A stretch of 64,000 bases of DNA, from positions 1 to 64,000 of the forward strand of contig NZ_JALRNF010000028.1 in assembly GCF_030272895.1 (NCBI RefSeq). Direction: 5' to 3'. Shown piece after piece: positions 9,183-18,075 of the stretch (its first letter is position 1; each line of letters starts with the position of its first letter). The notes under the pieces were generated by a model. It saw only the letters and a program-made list of their open reading frames with translations. It made no database searches and was not told the origin of the DNA. This stretch comes from Pseudomonas sp. BGr12 (GTDB lineage Bacteria; Pseudomonadota; Gammaproteobacteria; Pseudomonadales; Pseudomonadaceae). The position numbers and the translations under genes are program-made.

Positions 9183-9995
9183 TCAGACATGCAGGATGAA
9201 TTCGCGGACCAGCTTGCTGCCGAAATAGGCCAGCATCAGCAGGCAGAAGCCGGCCAGGGTCCAGCGGATCGCCTTGTGACCGCGCCAGCCGAGGCGGGTG
9301 CGGCCCCACAGCAGCACACCGAAGACGATCCAGGCCACGCAGGCCAGCAGGGTCTTGTGTACCAGGTGCTGGGCGAACAGGTTGTCGAGGAACAGCCAGC
9401 CGGAAATCAGCGACAGCGACAACAGCCCCCAGCCGGCCCAGAGAAAGCCGAACAACAGGCTTTCCATGGTCTGCAGGGGCGGGAAGTTGCGAATCAGCCC
9501 GGAGGGGTGCTTGTGCTTGAGCTGGTGGTCCTGCACCAGCACCAGCAAGGACTGGAACACGGCGATGGTGAACAGCCCGTAGGCCAGGATCGACAGCAGG
9601 ATATGCGCCAGGATGCCCGGCTCCTCGTTGATCAAGGGCACCGTGCCCGAAGGCGCGAACTGGGCGATCAGGGCCGTGGCCATGCCCAGCGGGAACAGTA
9701 ACAGCAGCAGGTTCTCCACCGGAATGCGCAGGCAGGCCAGCAGGGTCAGGGCGATCACCGCCGTGGCGATCAGGCTGGCGGCACTGAAGAAGTCCAGGCT
9801 CAGGCCCAGGGGCGTGAGCAACTGCCAGCACAGCGCGGTGCCCTGGGCGATGACCGCCAGCGCGCCCAGCAGGCCGAGCAGGCGTTTGTCGGCCTTGGCG
9901 CCCTGGGCCAGGCGCGAGCCTTGATAGAAAGTCGCGGCGGCATACAGGCAGGCGGCGATCAGATTGGGTAGCAAGCTGGGTGACAAGGGGAGCAT
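9183..9995 (-). CDS. CcsA-like cytochrome c assembly family membrane protein (YpjD type)
   Basis: A 270-residue protein with about eight membrane segments, matching the short CcsA/CcmC-like proteins that lie next to ffh in Pseudomonas. The tryptophan-rich segment WAGWGLLSLSLISGW near residue 190 corresponds to the family's WxWD-like region but lacks the full haem motif. A direct role in cytochrome c maturation is therefore uncertain. The ATG at 9995 has AGGA upstream. It is read divergently from ffh across 195 bp and leads into the CNNM/CorC gene. Confidence 0.85.
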   Translation of the reverse strand: MLPLSPSLLPNLIAACLYAAATFYQGSRLAQGAKADKRLLGLLGALAVIAQGTALCWQLLTPLGLSLDFFSAASLIATAVIALTLLACLRIPVENLLLLLFPLGMATALIAQFAPSGTVPLINEEPGILAHILLSILAYGLFTIAVFQSLLVLVQDHQLKHKHPSGLIRNFPPLQTMESLLFGFLWAGWGLLSLSLISGWLFLDNLFAQHLVHKTLLACVAWIVFGVLLWGRTRLGWRGHKAIRWTLAGFCLLMLAYFGSKLVREFILHV

Positions 9996-10100
9996 AAGTC
10001 CTGTTAGGCAAGCCCGAAAGGAGTCGAGTTTGGCATAGAACGCGCCCGCCAAGGAAGACTGCCAGCCGACGGCGAGGTGTGCGCTGGCTCCAGTCTTCGT

Positions 10101-10106
10101 TATAAT
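10101..10106 (+). promoter_or_regulatory. Candidate -10 box of the ffh promoter
   Basis: TATAAT matches the sigma-70 -10 consensus exactly and lies 84 bases before the ffh start codon. No good -35 box is seen 16-18 bases upstream, so the call rests on the -10 alone. Confidence 0.5.
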
Positions 10107-10190
10107 CGCCGACCTGCCCCTGCCCAAGGCCCGTCGAACACGCCGAGGCAGCTGATAAACCTCGGTTCTACAGAGCCCGAAAGGATCACC

Positions 10191-11567
10191 ATGTTTGAAA
10201 ACCTGACCGACCGCCTGTCACAGACGCTGCGCCATGTCACCGGCAAGGCCAAGCTGACCGAAGACAACATCAAAGACACCCTGCGTGAAGTGCGCATGGC
10301 GTTGCTCGAGGCTGACGTCGCTCTGCCGGTGGTCAAGGATTTCGTCAACAAGATCAAAGAGCGTGCAGTCGGCACCGAGGTGTCGCGCAGCCTGACCCCG
10401 GGCCAGGCATTCGTGAAGATTGTCCAGGCCGAGCTCGAAGACATGATGGGCGCGGCCAACGAAGAGCTGGCCCTGAACGCAGCGCCACCGGCCGTGGTGC
10501 TGATGGCAGGTCTGCAGGGTGCGGGCAAGACCACCACCGCCGGCAAGCTGGCGCGCTTCCTTAAAGAGCGCAAGAAGAAGTCGGTGATGGTGGTGTCGGC
10601 CGACGTCTACCGTCCGGCGGCGATCAAGCAGCTGGAAACCCTGGCTGGCGACATCGGCGTGACCTTCTTCCCGTCCGATATCACCCAGAAGCCGGTGGCC
10701 ATCGCCCAGGCGGCCATCCGCGAAGCCAAGCTCAAGTTCATCGACGTGGTCATCGTCGACACCGCCGGTCGTCTGCACATCGACGCCGAGATGATGAGCG
10801 AGATCAAGGACCTGCACGCCGCGGTCAAGCCGATCGAGACCCTGTTCGTGGTCGACGCCATGACCGGCCAGGACGCCGCCAACACCGCCAAGGCCTTCGG
10901 CGAGGCGCTACCGCTGACCGGTGTGATCCTCACCAAGGTCGACGGTGACGCCCGTGGTGGTGCCGCGCTGTCGGTGCGGGCCATTACCGGCAAGCCGATC
11001 AAGTTCATCGGTATGGGCGAGAAGAGCGAAGCGCTCGAACCCTTCCACCCGGACCGCATCGCCTCGCGCATCCTGGGCATGGGCGACGTGCTCAGCCTGA
11101 TCGAGCAGGCGGAGCAGACCCTCGACAAGGAAAAGGCCGACAAACTGGCCAAGAAGCTGAAGAAGGGCAAGGGCTTCGACCTCGAAGACTTCCGTGACCA
11201 GCTGCAACAGATGAAGAACATGGGCGGCCTCGGCGGCCTGATGGACAAGCTGCCCAGCATCGGCGGGGTCAACCTGGCGCAGATGGGCAATGCCCAGGGC
11301 GCAGCCGAGAAACAGTTCAAGCAGATGGAGGCGATCATCAACTCCATGACCCCGGCCGAGCGCCGCGACCCCGAGCTGATCAGCGGTTCGCGCAAGCGCC
11401 GGATCGCCCTGGGTTCGGGTACCCAGGTGCAGGATATCGGTCGCCTGATCAAGCAGCACAAGCAGATGCAGAAGATGATGAAGAAGTTTTCTGCCAAAGG
11501 CGGCATGGCCAAGATGATGCGCGGCCTGGGCGGCATGATGCCCGGCGGCGGCGTGCCCAAGCTGTAA
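10191..11567 (+). CDS. ffh: Signal recognition particle protein Ffh (SRP54)
   Basis: A 458-residue GTPase that, with 4.5S RNA, binds signal sequences of nascent membrane proteins and hands them to FtsY. It has an N-domain (residues 1-85), a G-domain with GLQGAGKTT near residue 103, DTAGR and TKVDGDARGG, and a methionine-rich M-domain from about residue 300 (MKNMGGLGGLMDKLP and a MMPGGG tail) that binds RNA and signal peptides. AAGGA precedes the ATG. A hairpin follows the stop before the rpsP operon. Confidence 0.98.
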   Translation: MFENLTDRLSQTLRHVTGKAKLTEDNIKDTLREVRMALLEADVALPVVKDFVNKIKERAVGTEVSRSLTPGQAFVKIVQAELEDMMGAANEELALNAAPPAVVLMAGLQGAGKTTTAGKLARFLKERKKKSVMVVSADVYRPAAIKQLETLAGDIGVTFFPSDITQKPVAIAQAAIREAKLKFIDVVIVDTAGRLHIDAEMMSEIKDLHAAVKPIETLFVVDAMTGQDAANTAKAFGEALPLTGVILTKVDGDARGGAALSVRAITGKPIKFIGMGEKSEALEPFHPDRIASRILGMGDVLSLIEQAEQTLDKEKADKLAKKLKKGKGFDLEDFRDQLQQMKNMGGLGGLMDKLPSIGGVNLAQMGNAQGAAEKQFKQMEAIINSMTPAERRDPELISGSRKRRIALGSGTQVQDIGRLIKQHKQMQKMMKKFSAKGGMAKMMRGLGGMMPGGGVPKL

Positions 11568-11632
11568 CCCTATTCGCAGGGTCGGCCCGGTAACGGGGCG
11601 ATCCTCGGAACCCCCGCTTAGGCGGGAACACC

Positions 11633-11654
11633 GCCGCCTTTGTTTGAAGGCGGC
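11633..11654 (+). terminator. Hairpin between ffh and rpsP
   Basis: GCCGCCTT and AAGGCGGC form a perfect 8-bp stem around a 6-base loop (TGTTTG), 65 bases after the ffh stop. Only a short T run follows, so it may be a weak terminator or an attenuator-like structure before the ribosomal operon. Confidence 0.5.
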
Positions 11655-11805
11655 TTAAACCGCAGATCCGCAGGCAGGCCTTTTGCCCATCGCAAAAAGG
11701 CATTTGCAAAAGTCCGTGTATTCCTTGAGAATATGCGGCCTTTCGGGCACCCGTGTGCCCGCTGTGCATTATGATTTGCAGCACCGACTACAGGAACGAT
11801 GTTCA

Positions 11806-12057
11806 ATGCTTACCATCCGTCTTGCCCGTGGCGGCTCCAAAAAGCGCCCATTCTACACCCTGACCGTTACCGATTCGCGTAACCCGGTTACCGGTTCGCA
11901 CATCGAGCAGGTTGGTTTCTTCAACCCTATCGCTCGCGGCCAGGAAGTTCGTCTGTCCGTTAAAGAAGACCGCGTTGCTCACTGGCTGAGCGTTGGCGCA
12001 CAGCCGTCCGAGCGCGTTGCTCAACTGCTGAAACAAGCTGCCAAGGCTGCTGCCTGA
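11806..12057 (+). CDS. rpsP: 30S ribosomal protein S16
   Basis: An 83-residue protein beginning [17 protein letters not shown], which is diagnostic of bS16. It binds 16S rRNA and is needed for 30S assembly. First gene of the conserved rpsP-rimM-trmD-rplS operon, with only 5 bp to rimM. CAGGAA lies upstream of the ATG, and TATGAT at 11770-11775 is a possible -10 box. Confidence 0.98.
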   Translation: MLTIRLARGGSKKRPFYTLTVTDSRNPVTGSHIEQVGFFNPIARGQEVRLSVKEDRVAHWLSVGAQPSERVAQLLKQAAKAAA

Positions 12058-12062
12058 GCACG

Positions 12063-12599
12063 ATGAACGCGACGCCAGAAAAGGCTGACGACCTGATCGT
12101 TGTCGGCAAGATTTTTTCGGTTCACGGCGTTCGCGGCGAGGTGAAGGTCTTTTCCTTTACCGATCCGATTGAAAACCTGTTGGCTTACCGTAACTGGACG
12201 CTTCGGCACGAAGGGAAGGTAAAACAGGTCGAGCTGGTCAGTGGCCGTTCCACTCAAAAGGATCTGGTCGCCAAGCTCAAAGGCCTCGACGATCGCGATG
12301 AAGCTCGTCTTCTGAGCGGTTATGAGATTTGCATCTCGCGGAGCCTTTTGCCCAACCTGCCTGTCGACGAGTACTACTGGTACCAGTTGGTGGGTCTGAA
12401 AGTCATCAATCAGGACGAACAGCTGTTCGGCACGATTGATCACCTGTTGGAGACCGGCGCGAACGATGTAATGGTGGTCAAGCCCTGCGCGGGCAGTCTG
12501 GATGATCGGGAGCGCCTGTTGCCCTATACGGAGCAATGCGTGCTGAAGATCGACCTGGTTGCAGGCGAGATGAGGGTGGAATGGGACGCGGACTTCTAA
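12063..12599 (+). CDS. rimM: Ribosome maturation factor RimM
   Basis: A 178-residue 16S rRNA processing factor that binds S19 and helps mature the 30S head. The N-terminal RimM barrel begins with VGKIFSVHGVRGEVKV near residues 15-30, and the C-terminal PRC-barrel-like part carries the conserved LLPYTEQCVLKID. It sits between rpsP and trmD with 5-bp and 3-bp gaps, the usual order, so tight co-transcription is expected. Confidence 0.97.
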   Translation: MNATPEKADDLIVVGKIFSVHGVRGEVKVFSFTDPIENLLAYRNWTLRHEGKVKQVELVSGRSTQKDLVAKLKGLDDRDEARLLSGYEICISRSLLPNLPVDEYYWYQLVGLKVINQDEQLFGTIDHLLETGANDVMVVKPCAGSLDDRERLLPYTEQCVLKIDLVAGEMRVEWDADF

Positions 12600-12602
12600 A
12601 CG

Positions 12603-13355
12603 ATGGCGAGCCTTCGTGTAGACGTCATTACGTTGTTCCCCGAGATGTTCTCGGCCATCACTGAGTACGGCATTACCAGCCGCGCGGTGAAACAGGGGTT
12701 GATGCAATTGACCTGCTGGAACCCGCGGGACTACACCACAGATCGCCACCATACGGTGGATGATCGGCCTTTTGGCGGTGGTCCGGGCATGGTGATGAAG
12801 ATCAAGCCTCTGGAAGACGCCCTGGTGAATGCCAGGCAGGCAACCGGAGAGGCGGCGAAGGTGATCTACCTGAGCCCACAAGGCCGCAAGCTGACTCAGT
12901 CGGCGGTCAAGGACCTGGCGAAGCACGAATCGTTGATTCTGATAGCCGGTCGTTATGAAGGCATCGACGAGCGCTTTATCGAGGCTCATGTCGATGAAGA
13001 GTGGTCGATTGGTGACTATGTACTGTCTGGCGGCGAGCTGCCGGCGATGGTCCTGATCGATGCGGTTACGCGGCTGCTGCCCGGAGCTTTAGGGCATGCG
13101 GACTCGGCGGAGGAAGACTCCTTCACCGATGGTCTGCTCGATTGCCCGCACTACACCCGACCGGAGGTGTATGCGGATCAGCGTGTTCCCGACGTGTTGC
13201 TTAGTGGCAACCATGCACACATCCGGCGATGGCGTTTACAGCAGTCCCTTGGGCGGACCTATGAACGACGCGCCGATCTTCTGGAAAGTCGCTCACTTTC
13301 TGGAGAAGAGAAGAAGCTGCTCGAGGAGTACCTCCGAGAGCGGGACGATAGTTAA
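12603..13355 (+). CDS. trmD: tRNA (guanine-37-N1)-methyltransferase TrmD
   Basis: A 250-residue SPOUT-class enzyme that methylates G37 next to the anticodon and so prevents +1 frameshifting. The trefoil-knot SAM site is seen as [13 protein letters not shown] and [12 protein letters not shown] near residues 110-140, and the catalytic aspartate lies in the ADSAEEDSF segment. Third gene of the S16 operon, 3 bp after rimM and about 40 bp before rplS. Confidence 0.98.
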   Translation: MASLRVDVITLFPEMFSAITEYGITSRAVKQGLMQLTCWNPRDYTTDRHHTVDDRPFGGGPGMVMKIKPLEDALVNARQATGEAAKVIYLSPQGRKLTQSAVKDLAKHESLILIAGRYEGIDERFIEAHVDEEWSIGDYVLSGGELPAMVLIDAVTRLLPGALGHADSAEEDSFTDGLLDCPHYTRPEVYADQRVPDVLLSGNHAHIRRWRLQQSLGRTYERRADLLESRSLSGEEKKLLEEYLRERDDS

Positions 13356-13396
13356 CGTATCGATGGTAGATCAGAGATTTACCTTAGGAGCACAGC

Positions 13397-13747
13397 ATGA
13401 CCAACAAAATCATCCAGCAGCTCGAAGCTGAGCAGATGTCCAAAGAGATCCCGACCTTTGCCCCGGGCGACACCATCGTCGTTCAGGTGAAAGTGAAGGA
13501 AGGCGATCGTTCGCGTCTGCAGGCGTTCGAAGGCGTTGTCATCGCCAAGCGTAACCGTGGTCTGAACAGTGCTTTCACTGTTCGCAAGATCTCCAACGGT
13601 GTTGGCGTCGAGCGTACTTTCCAGACCTACAGCCCGCAAATCGACAGCCTGGCCGTGAAACGTCGTGGTGACGTGCGTAAAGCCAAGCTGTACTACCTGC
13701 GCGACCTGTCCGGTAAAGCCGCTCGCATCAAGGAAAAACTGTCCTGA
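13397..13747 (+). CDS. rplS: 50S ribosomal protein L19
   Basis: A 116-residue bL19, located at the 30S-50S interface. It is recognised by its start ([14 protein letters not shown]), [16 protein letters not shown] and [16 protein letters not shown] is well placed before the ATG. It ends the rpsP operon and is followed by a strong intrinsic terminator. Confidence 0.98.
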   Translation: MTNKIIQQLEAEQMSKEIPTFAPGDTIVVQVKVKEGDRSRLQAFEGVVIAKRNRGLNSAFTVRKISNGVGVERTFQTYSPQIDSLAVKRRGDVRKAKLYYLRDLSGKAARIKEKLS

Positions 13748-13781
13748 TGACAGTTTGACCGGCGGCTGCGGCCGCCATGCG

Positions 13782-13809
13782 AAAAAAGCAGCCTTCGGGC
13801 TGCTTTTTT
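13782..13809 (+). terminator. Intrinsic terminator after rplS
   Basis: A-run and AGCAGCC pair with GGCTGCT and a T-run around a TTCG tetraloop. The structure is symmetrical, so it could stop transcription from both sides. It lies 34 bases after the rplS stop. Confidence 0.92.
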
Positions 13810-13841
13810 GTTGTCTGAAATTTGTACCCGATGTGAAGTTT

Positions 13842-14249
13842 ATGAGCCCCAGAGAGCAGGAAATCGAACGCCGCACCCAACTGTCGGTCACCCGCGTGAC
13901 CAAGGCGGTGTTCCCGTCCACCACCAACCACCACAACACCTTGTTCGGCGGCACCGCCCTGGCCTGGATGGACGAAGTGTCGTTCATCGCCGCTACGCGC
14001 TTTTGCCGCTTGCCGCTGGTGACCGTGTCCACCGACCGGATCGACTTCAAGCACCCGATTGCCGCCGGTTCCATCGTCGAACTGGTGGCGCGGGTGGCCA
14101 ACGTAGGCAACACCAGCCTCAAGGTCGAGGTTGAAGTGTTTGTCGAAAGCATGAGCTGCGACAGCCGTGAAAAGGCCATGCATGGTCTGTTCAGTTTTGT
14201 CGCCATCGATGACGACAAGCGTCCGGTGCCGGTGCTGCCCGGGTTCTGA
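13842..14249 (+). CDS. Acyl-CoA thioesterase, hotdog fold (YciA/BFIT-like)
   Basis: A 135-residue single hotdog-domain hydrolase expected to release free CoA from acyl-CoA in the cytoplasm. Visible hallmarks are TNHHNTLFGGTALAWMDEV (residues about 27-45), where the asparagine and aspartate match catalytic positions of this family, and the strand DRIDFKHPI. The ATG at 13842 lies just after the rplS terminator. The gene appears monocistronic and is followed by a long inverted repeat. Acyl-chain preference cannot be inferred. Confidence 0.88.
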   Translation: MSPREQEIERRTQLSVTRVTKAVFPSTTNHHNTLFGGTALAWMDEVSFIAATRFCRLPLVTVSTDRIDFKHPIAAGSIVELVARVANVGNTSLKVEVEVFVESMSCDSREKAMHGLFSFVAIDDDKRPVPVLPGF

Positions 14250-14262
14250 GCAGGGTAGGGCC

Positions 14263-14339
14263 GGCCTCATCGCAGGCTTCGCCAGCTCCCACAAATGACT
14301 GATAACCCTGTGGGAGCTGGCGAAGCCTGCGATGAGGCC
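14263..14339. repeat. Long inverted repeat, second REP-like family
   Basis: GGCCTCATCGCAGGCTTCGC continues into CAGCTCCCACA and is matched by its exact complement across a 17-base centre. It resembles the main REP in its ends (ATCGC, CTCCCACA) but has GGCTTCGCCAG at the core instead of GGGCAAGCCCG. It lies between the convergent thioesterase and antiporter genes and abuts the antiporter stop codon. Confidence 0.85.
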
Positions 14340-14340
14340 T

Positions 14341-16149
14341 TCAATCCAGGCTCTGTTCCGGCTGGATCAACGCCACCAGGGTCCACCCGGGCCCGGGCTT
14401 CAGCGCACTGTCAGGTCCGAACACATGCACCCAGCCACTGCTATCGCGGGCGAACAGCAAGTTTGCACGTTCGCCATGCAGGGTCTGGTAGTCCTCCCAG
14501 CCAAAGGTGTCGGTCAGGTGGGTGCTGTACAGTTCGGCGCCGTCGATCATCTGGTTGGCCAGTTGCGTATAGGTCAGGGCCTGGCTACCCAGCACATGGC
14601 CGCGATGCTCGTCACTGGCCCGGTGCTTGTCACTGCGGCGGGCTTCCAGCCCGCTGGCCAGGACGAATAGCCGCGCATGGCCGAAATCATGACGAAAACG
14701 GGTACAGGCCAGGGTGTTGAGCTCACCGGCCGGCGACAACCCCAGCAAATGCCCCAGCCCGACCAGGTCCAGATGCGCATCGGCATGTTGCGAGGCCGGG
14801 TGGCCAAAATAGGTCGGCAAGCCCTCCATGCGTGCGGCACGGATGTTTTCCCAGCTGGAGTCGGCCAGCAGCACCCGGCAATCGAGTTGTTGCAGCGCCT
14901 TGGCCACCATTCGCGCCGGCGAGTTGGCTCCGATGATCAGAAAGCCGCTGGGCGCCGGTTCCGCGACCTTCAGCAGACGGGCCAGGGGGCGCGCCGTGGC
15001 GCTTTGCAGCACCACGGTGCCGATGATCACGGCAAAGGTCAGCGGCACCAGCAGCAGCGCACCTTGATGACCGGCCTCGTGCAGGCGAATGGCGAAAATC
15101 GCCGACACCGCCGCGGCAACGATGCCGCGTGGGGCGATCCAGCCCAGCAGGGCACGCTCGCGCCAGCTCAGTTGCGAACCCCAGGTCGACAGCGCGATGT
15201 TCAATGGGCGGGCGATCAACTGGATCACCAGCAGCAGGGCCAACACGGCCGGGCCCAGCCCCAGCATGGCGTGCAGGTCCAGGCGCGCGGCCAGGAGGAT
15301 GAACAGTCCGGAGATCAGCAACACACTGAGGTTTTCCTTGAAGTGCAGGATCTGCCGCACATCCACGCCCTTCATATTGGCCAGCCACATGCCCATGAGC
15401 GTGACCGCCAAGAGCCCCGACTCATGGATCACCTGGTCGGAGGCAATGAAAATTCCCAGTACCGCCGCCAGCGAGGCCAGGTTGTGCAGGTATTCAGGCA
15501 GCCACTGGCGGCGCATGACCTGGCCGAGCAGCCAGCCGCCGACAATACCGAAGGCAGTGCCGCAGAGGATGACCCCGGCGAAGGTCATCAGGCTCTGGCT
15601 CAGGCCATCACCCTCGGCGCTGGCGATGATGAAGCTGTACACCACCACCGCCAGCAGGGCGCCGATGGGGTCGATGACAATGCCTTCCCAGCGCAGGATG
15701 TTGGCGATCGTCGCTTTCGGTCGCACCACCCGCAGCATGGGCACGATTACGGTCGGGCCGGTGACCAGGGTCAGGCTGCCGAACAGGGTCGCCAGCAGCC
15801 AGTCGAAACCGAGCAACCAATGGGTGGCCAGGGTAATGACCGCCCAGGTCGACAGGGCGCCCAGGGTCACCATGCGATGGACGACGCTGCCGATCTCGCG
15901 CCATTGCGACAGGTGCAGGGTCAGGCTGCCTTCGAACAGGATCAGTGCCACGGCCAGTGATACCAGCGGCATCAGCAGCGGGCCGAACAGTTCCTGGGGG
16001 TCGAGCCAGCCGAGGATAGGGCCGGCAAGGATGCCGCTGAGCAGCAGAAAGAGGATCGCCGGCAGTTTCAGGCGCCAGGCCAGCCACTGGCAGGCGAGGG
16101 CGGCGGCACCTATGCCACCGAAGGTCAGCAATATCTGTTGTTCGTTCAT
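14341..16149 (-). CDS. CPA1-family cation:proton antiporter with C-terminal TrkA-like domain
   Basis: A 602-residue membrane protein with about 12-13 helices over residues 5-390. Transport-domain hallmarks are GSLTLVTGPTVIVPML near residue 125 and RWEGIVIDPIGALLA near residue 155, the latter holding the acidic cation-site residue, plus WIAPRGIVAAAVSAIFA near residue 330. After the helices a soluble domain begins with FLIIGANSPARMVAKAL, like a TrkA-N nucleotide-binding regulatory fold but with a weak glycine pattern. It probably exchanges Na+ or K+ for protons; ion choice is unknown. It is divergent from xerD. Confidence 0.87.
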   Translation of the reverse strand: MNEQQILLTFGGIGAAALACQWLAWRLKLPAILFLLLSGILAGPILGWLDPQELFGPLLMPLVSLAVALILFEGSLTLHLSQWREIGSVVHRMVTLGALSTWAVITLATHWLLGFDWLLATLFGSLTLVTGPTVIVPMLRVVRPKATIANILRWEGIVIDPIGALLAVVVYSFIIASAEGDGLSQSLMTFAGVILCGTAFGIVGGWLLGQVMRRQWLPEYLHNLASLAAVLGIFIASDQVIHESGLLAVTLMGMWLANMKGVDVRQILHFKENLSVLLISGLFILLAARLDLHAMLGLGPAVLALLLVIQLIARPLNIALSTWGSQLSWRERALLGWIAPRGIVAAAVSAIFAIRLHEAGHQGALLLVPLTFAVIIGTVVLQSATARPLARLLKVAEPAPSGFLIIGANSPARMVAKALQQLDCRVLLADSSWENIRAARMEGLPTYFGHPASQHADAHLDLVGLGHLLGLSPAGELNTLACTRFRHDFGHARLFVLASGLEARRSDKHRASDEHRGHVLGSQALTYTQLANQMIDGAELYSTHLTDTFGWEDYQTLHGERANLLFARDSSGWVHVFGPDSALKPGPGWTLVALIQPEQSLD

Positions 16150-16225
16150 TCGGGCTCCCTATGCCGACCGTGTTGTGGAAGACTAGCGGCAATTATTGGT
16201 TTTCGTCGTCCGCCACCGAGTTGTC

Positions 16226-17122
16226 ATGCCCGCCCTAGAACACCCCCTGATCGATCAATTCCTGGATGCCCTGTGGCTGGAGAAAGGCCTGGCCGACAAC
16301 ACCCGCGAGTCCTACCGCAGTGACCTGGCGCTGTTCAACGGCTGGTTGCAGGAGCGGGCCATCGCGTTACCGGCTGCCGGGCGCGAGCTGATCCTCGATC
16401 ACCTTGCCTGGCGCCTGGAGCAGGGCTACAAGCCGCGCTCCACGGCACGTTTTCTCTCTGGTGTGCGTGGCTTCTATCGCTATTTGCTGCGGGAAAAGCT
16501 GATCGGCGTCGATCCGACCTTGCAGGTCGAGATGCCGCAACTGGGGCGGCCATTGCCCAAATCCCTGTCGGAGGCCGATGTCGAAGCGCTGTTGCAGGCG
16601 CCGGACCTGGGCGAGCCGATCGGCCAGCGCGACCGCGCCATGCTCGAAGTCCTGTATGCCTGCGGCTTGCGCGTCACCGAGCTGGTGAGCCTGACCCTCG
16701 ACCAGGTCAACCTGCGCCAGGGTGTGCTGCGGGTGATGGGCAAGGGCAGCAAGGAGCGCCTGGTGCCGATGGGCGAGGAGGCGGTGGTGTGGCTGGAGCG
16801 TTACCTGCGGGACGGGCGCAACGAACTGCTGGGCGGGCGCCCGAGCGATGTGCTGTTCCCCAGCCTGCGCGGCGAGCAGATGACCCGCCAGACGTTCTGG
16901 CACCGGATCAAGCACCAGGCCATGGTCGCCGGCATCGACAAGAGCCTGTCGCCACACACCTTGCGCCACGCCTTTGCCACGCACCTGCTCAACCATGGCG
17001 CCGACCTGCGGGTGGTGCAGATGCTGCTCGGCCACAGCGACCTCTCTACTACCCAGATCTACACCCATGTCGCCCGTGCGCGCTTGCAGGAGCTGCATGC
17101 CCGTCATCACCCAAGGGGCTGA
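16226..17122 (+). CDS. xerD: Site-specific tyrosine recombinase XerD
   Basis: A 298-residue recombinase that with XerC resolves chromosome dimers at dif under FtsK control. The N-terminal SAM-like core-binding domain covers residues 1-100. The catalytic set is complete: R149, K173, H244, R247, H270 and nucleophile Y279 (in HTLRHAFATHLL and TTQIYTHV). Length and residue numbering match E. coli XerD. The ATG at 16226 is preferred to an open upstream extension because it gives the standard XerD N-terminus. Confidence 0.97.
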   Translation: MPALEHPLIDQFLDALWLEKGLADNTRESYRSDLALFNGWLQERAIALPAAGRELILDHLAWRLEQGYKPRSTARFLSGVRGFYRYLLREKLIGVDPTLQVEMPQLGRPLPKSLSEADVEALLQAPDLGEPIGQRDRAMLEVLYACGLRVTELVSLTLDQVNLRQGVLRVMGKGSKERLVPMGEEAVVWLERYLRDGRNELLGGRPSDVLFPSLRGEQMTRQTFWHRIKHQAMVAGIDKSLSPHTLRHAFATHLLNHGADLRVVQMLLGHSDLSTTQIYTHVARARLQELHARHHPRG

Positions 17123-17267
17123 TCGCGTACTGCATGTGTCGCCCGGGGGCGGTCTGCGCGGAAATGATGTGGTAGGCTTGACCGGTTTGCATCGAGGACC
17201 GTTCGATCGCCGCCTTTCAAGGACGTGCGTTGCGCTACCGGCCCTTTGCCCGCCTTCAGGAGTTCCC

Positions 17268-17996
17268 ATGCGCGTGACCCAGATTATCGCCACCGCCGCC
17301 CTGGCGTTGGTCAGTACTTTTGCCGCCGCGGCCGACAACGCCGAGCAGGCGATCCGCAAGACCCTGCAGTCCCTGGAACTGGGCGTGCCGGTCGACAGCG
17401 TTGCTGCCAGCCCGTTGAACGGCCTGTACGAAGTCAAGCTCGAAGGCGGACGCGTGTTGTACGCCAGCGCCGACGGTCAGTTCGTAGTACAGGGCTACCT
17501 GTTCCAGATCCAGGACGGCAAGCCGGTCAACCTGACCGAAAAAACCGAGCGTCAGGCCATCGCCAAGACCATCAATGCCATTCCGGCGGCGGAGATGGTG
17601 GTTTATCCTGCCAAGGGCGAAACCAAGTCGCACATCACCGTGTTTACCGACACCACCTGCCCGTACTGCCACAAGCTGCACGCCGAAGTGCCCGAGCTCA
17701 ACCGTCGCGGTATCGAAGTGCGCTACGTCGCCTTCCCGCGCCAGGGCCTGGGGTCGTCGGGTGATGAGCAGTTGCAGGCAGTCTGGTGCTCCAGCGACCG
17801 CAAGGCGGCCCTGGACAAGATGATCGACGGCAAGGAAATCAAGGCCGCCAAGTGTGCCAACCCGGTCAGCAAGCAGTTCGCCCTGGGGCAGTCGATCGGC
17901 GTCAACGGCACGCCGGCCATTGTCCTGGAGAACGGCCAGGTGATTCCGGGCTACCAGCCGGCGCCGCAAGTGGCCAAGCTGGCATTGGCCAAGTAA
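17268..17996 (+). CDS. dsbC: Periplasmic thiol:disulfide interchange protein DsbC
   Basis: A 242-residue disulfide isomerase. A signal peptide spans residues 1-22 (cut after AAA), followed by the N-terminal dimerisation domain and a thioredoxin-fold domain with the CPYC active site at residues 131-134, which favours DsbC over DsbG (CPYC with TTCPYCHKLH context). A cis-proline loop is seen as NGTPAI near residue 215. CAGGAG lies before the ATG. The gene follows xerD and precedes hom, as in other Pseudomonas; a terminator hairpin follows. Confidence 0.94.
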   Translation: MRVTQIIATAALALVSTFAAAADNAEQAIRKTLQSLELGVPVDSVAASPLNGLYEVKLEGGRVLYASADGQFVVQGYLFQIQDGKPVNLTEKTERQAIAKTINAIPAAEMVVYPAKGETKSHITVFTDTTCPYCHKLHAEVPELNRRGIEVRYVAFPRQGLGSSGDEQLQAVWCSSDRKAALDKMIDGKEIKAAKCANPVSKQFALGQSIGVNGTPAIVLENGQVIPGYQPAPQVAKLALAK

Positions 17997-18006
17997 TTCA
18001 ATCGCA

Positions 18007-18034
18007 AGCCGCCACTGGTGGTGGCGGCTGTTTT
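18007..18034 (+). terminator. Intrinsic terminator after dsbC
   Basis: AGCCGCCAC and GTGGCGGCT form a 9-bp stem with a 5-base loop, followed by GTTTT, 11 bases after the dsbC stop. It separates dsbC from hom. Confidence 0.8.
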
Positions 18035-18075
18035 CACGATCGGCCCAGGGTCGGTCGTTTCATGGGGAGTTCACA

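Noticed and set aside
14341..16149. Possibility that the antiporter is a KefB/KefC-type K+ efflux system
   Set aside because: The C-terminal domain has only a weak Rossmann glycine pattern and the transport motifs fit CPA1 better; no ancillary KefF/KefG gene is present.
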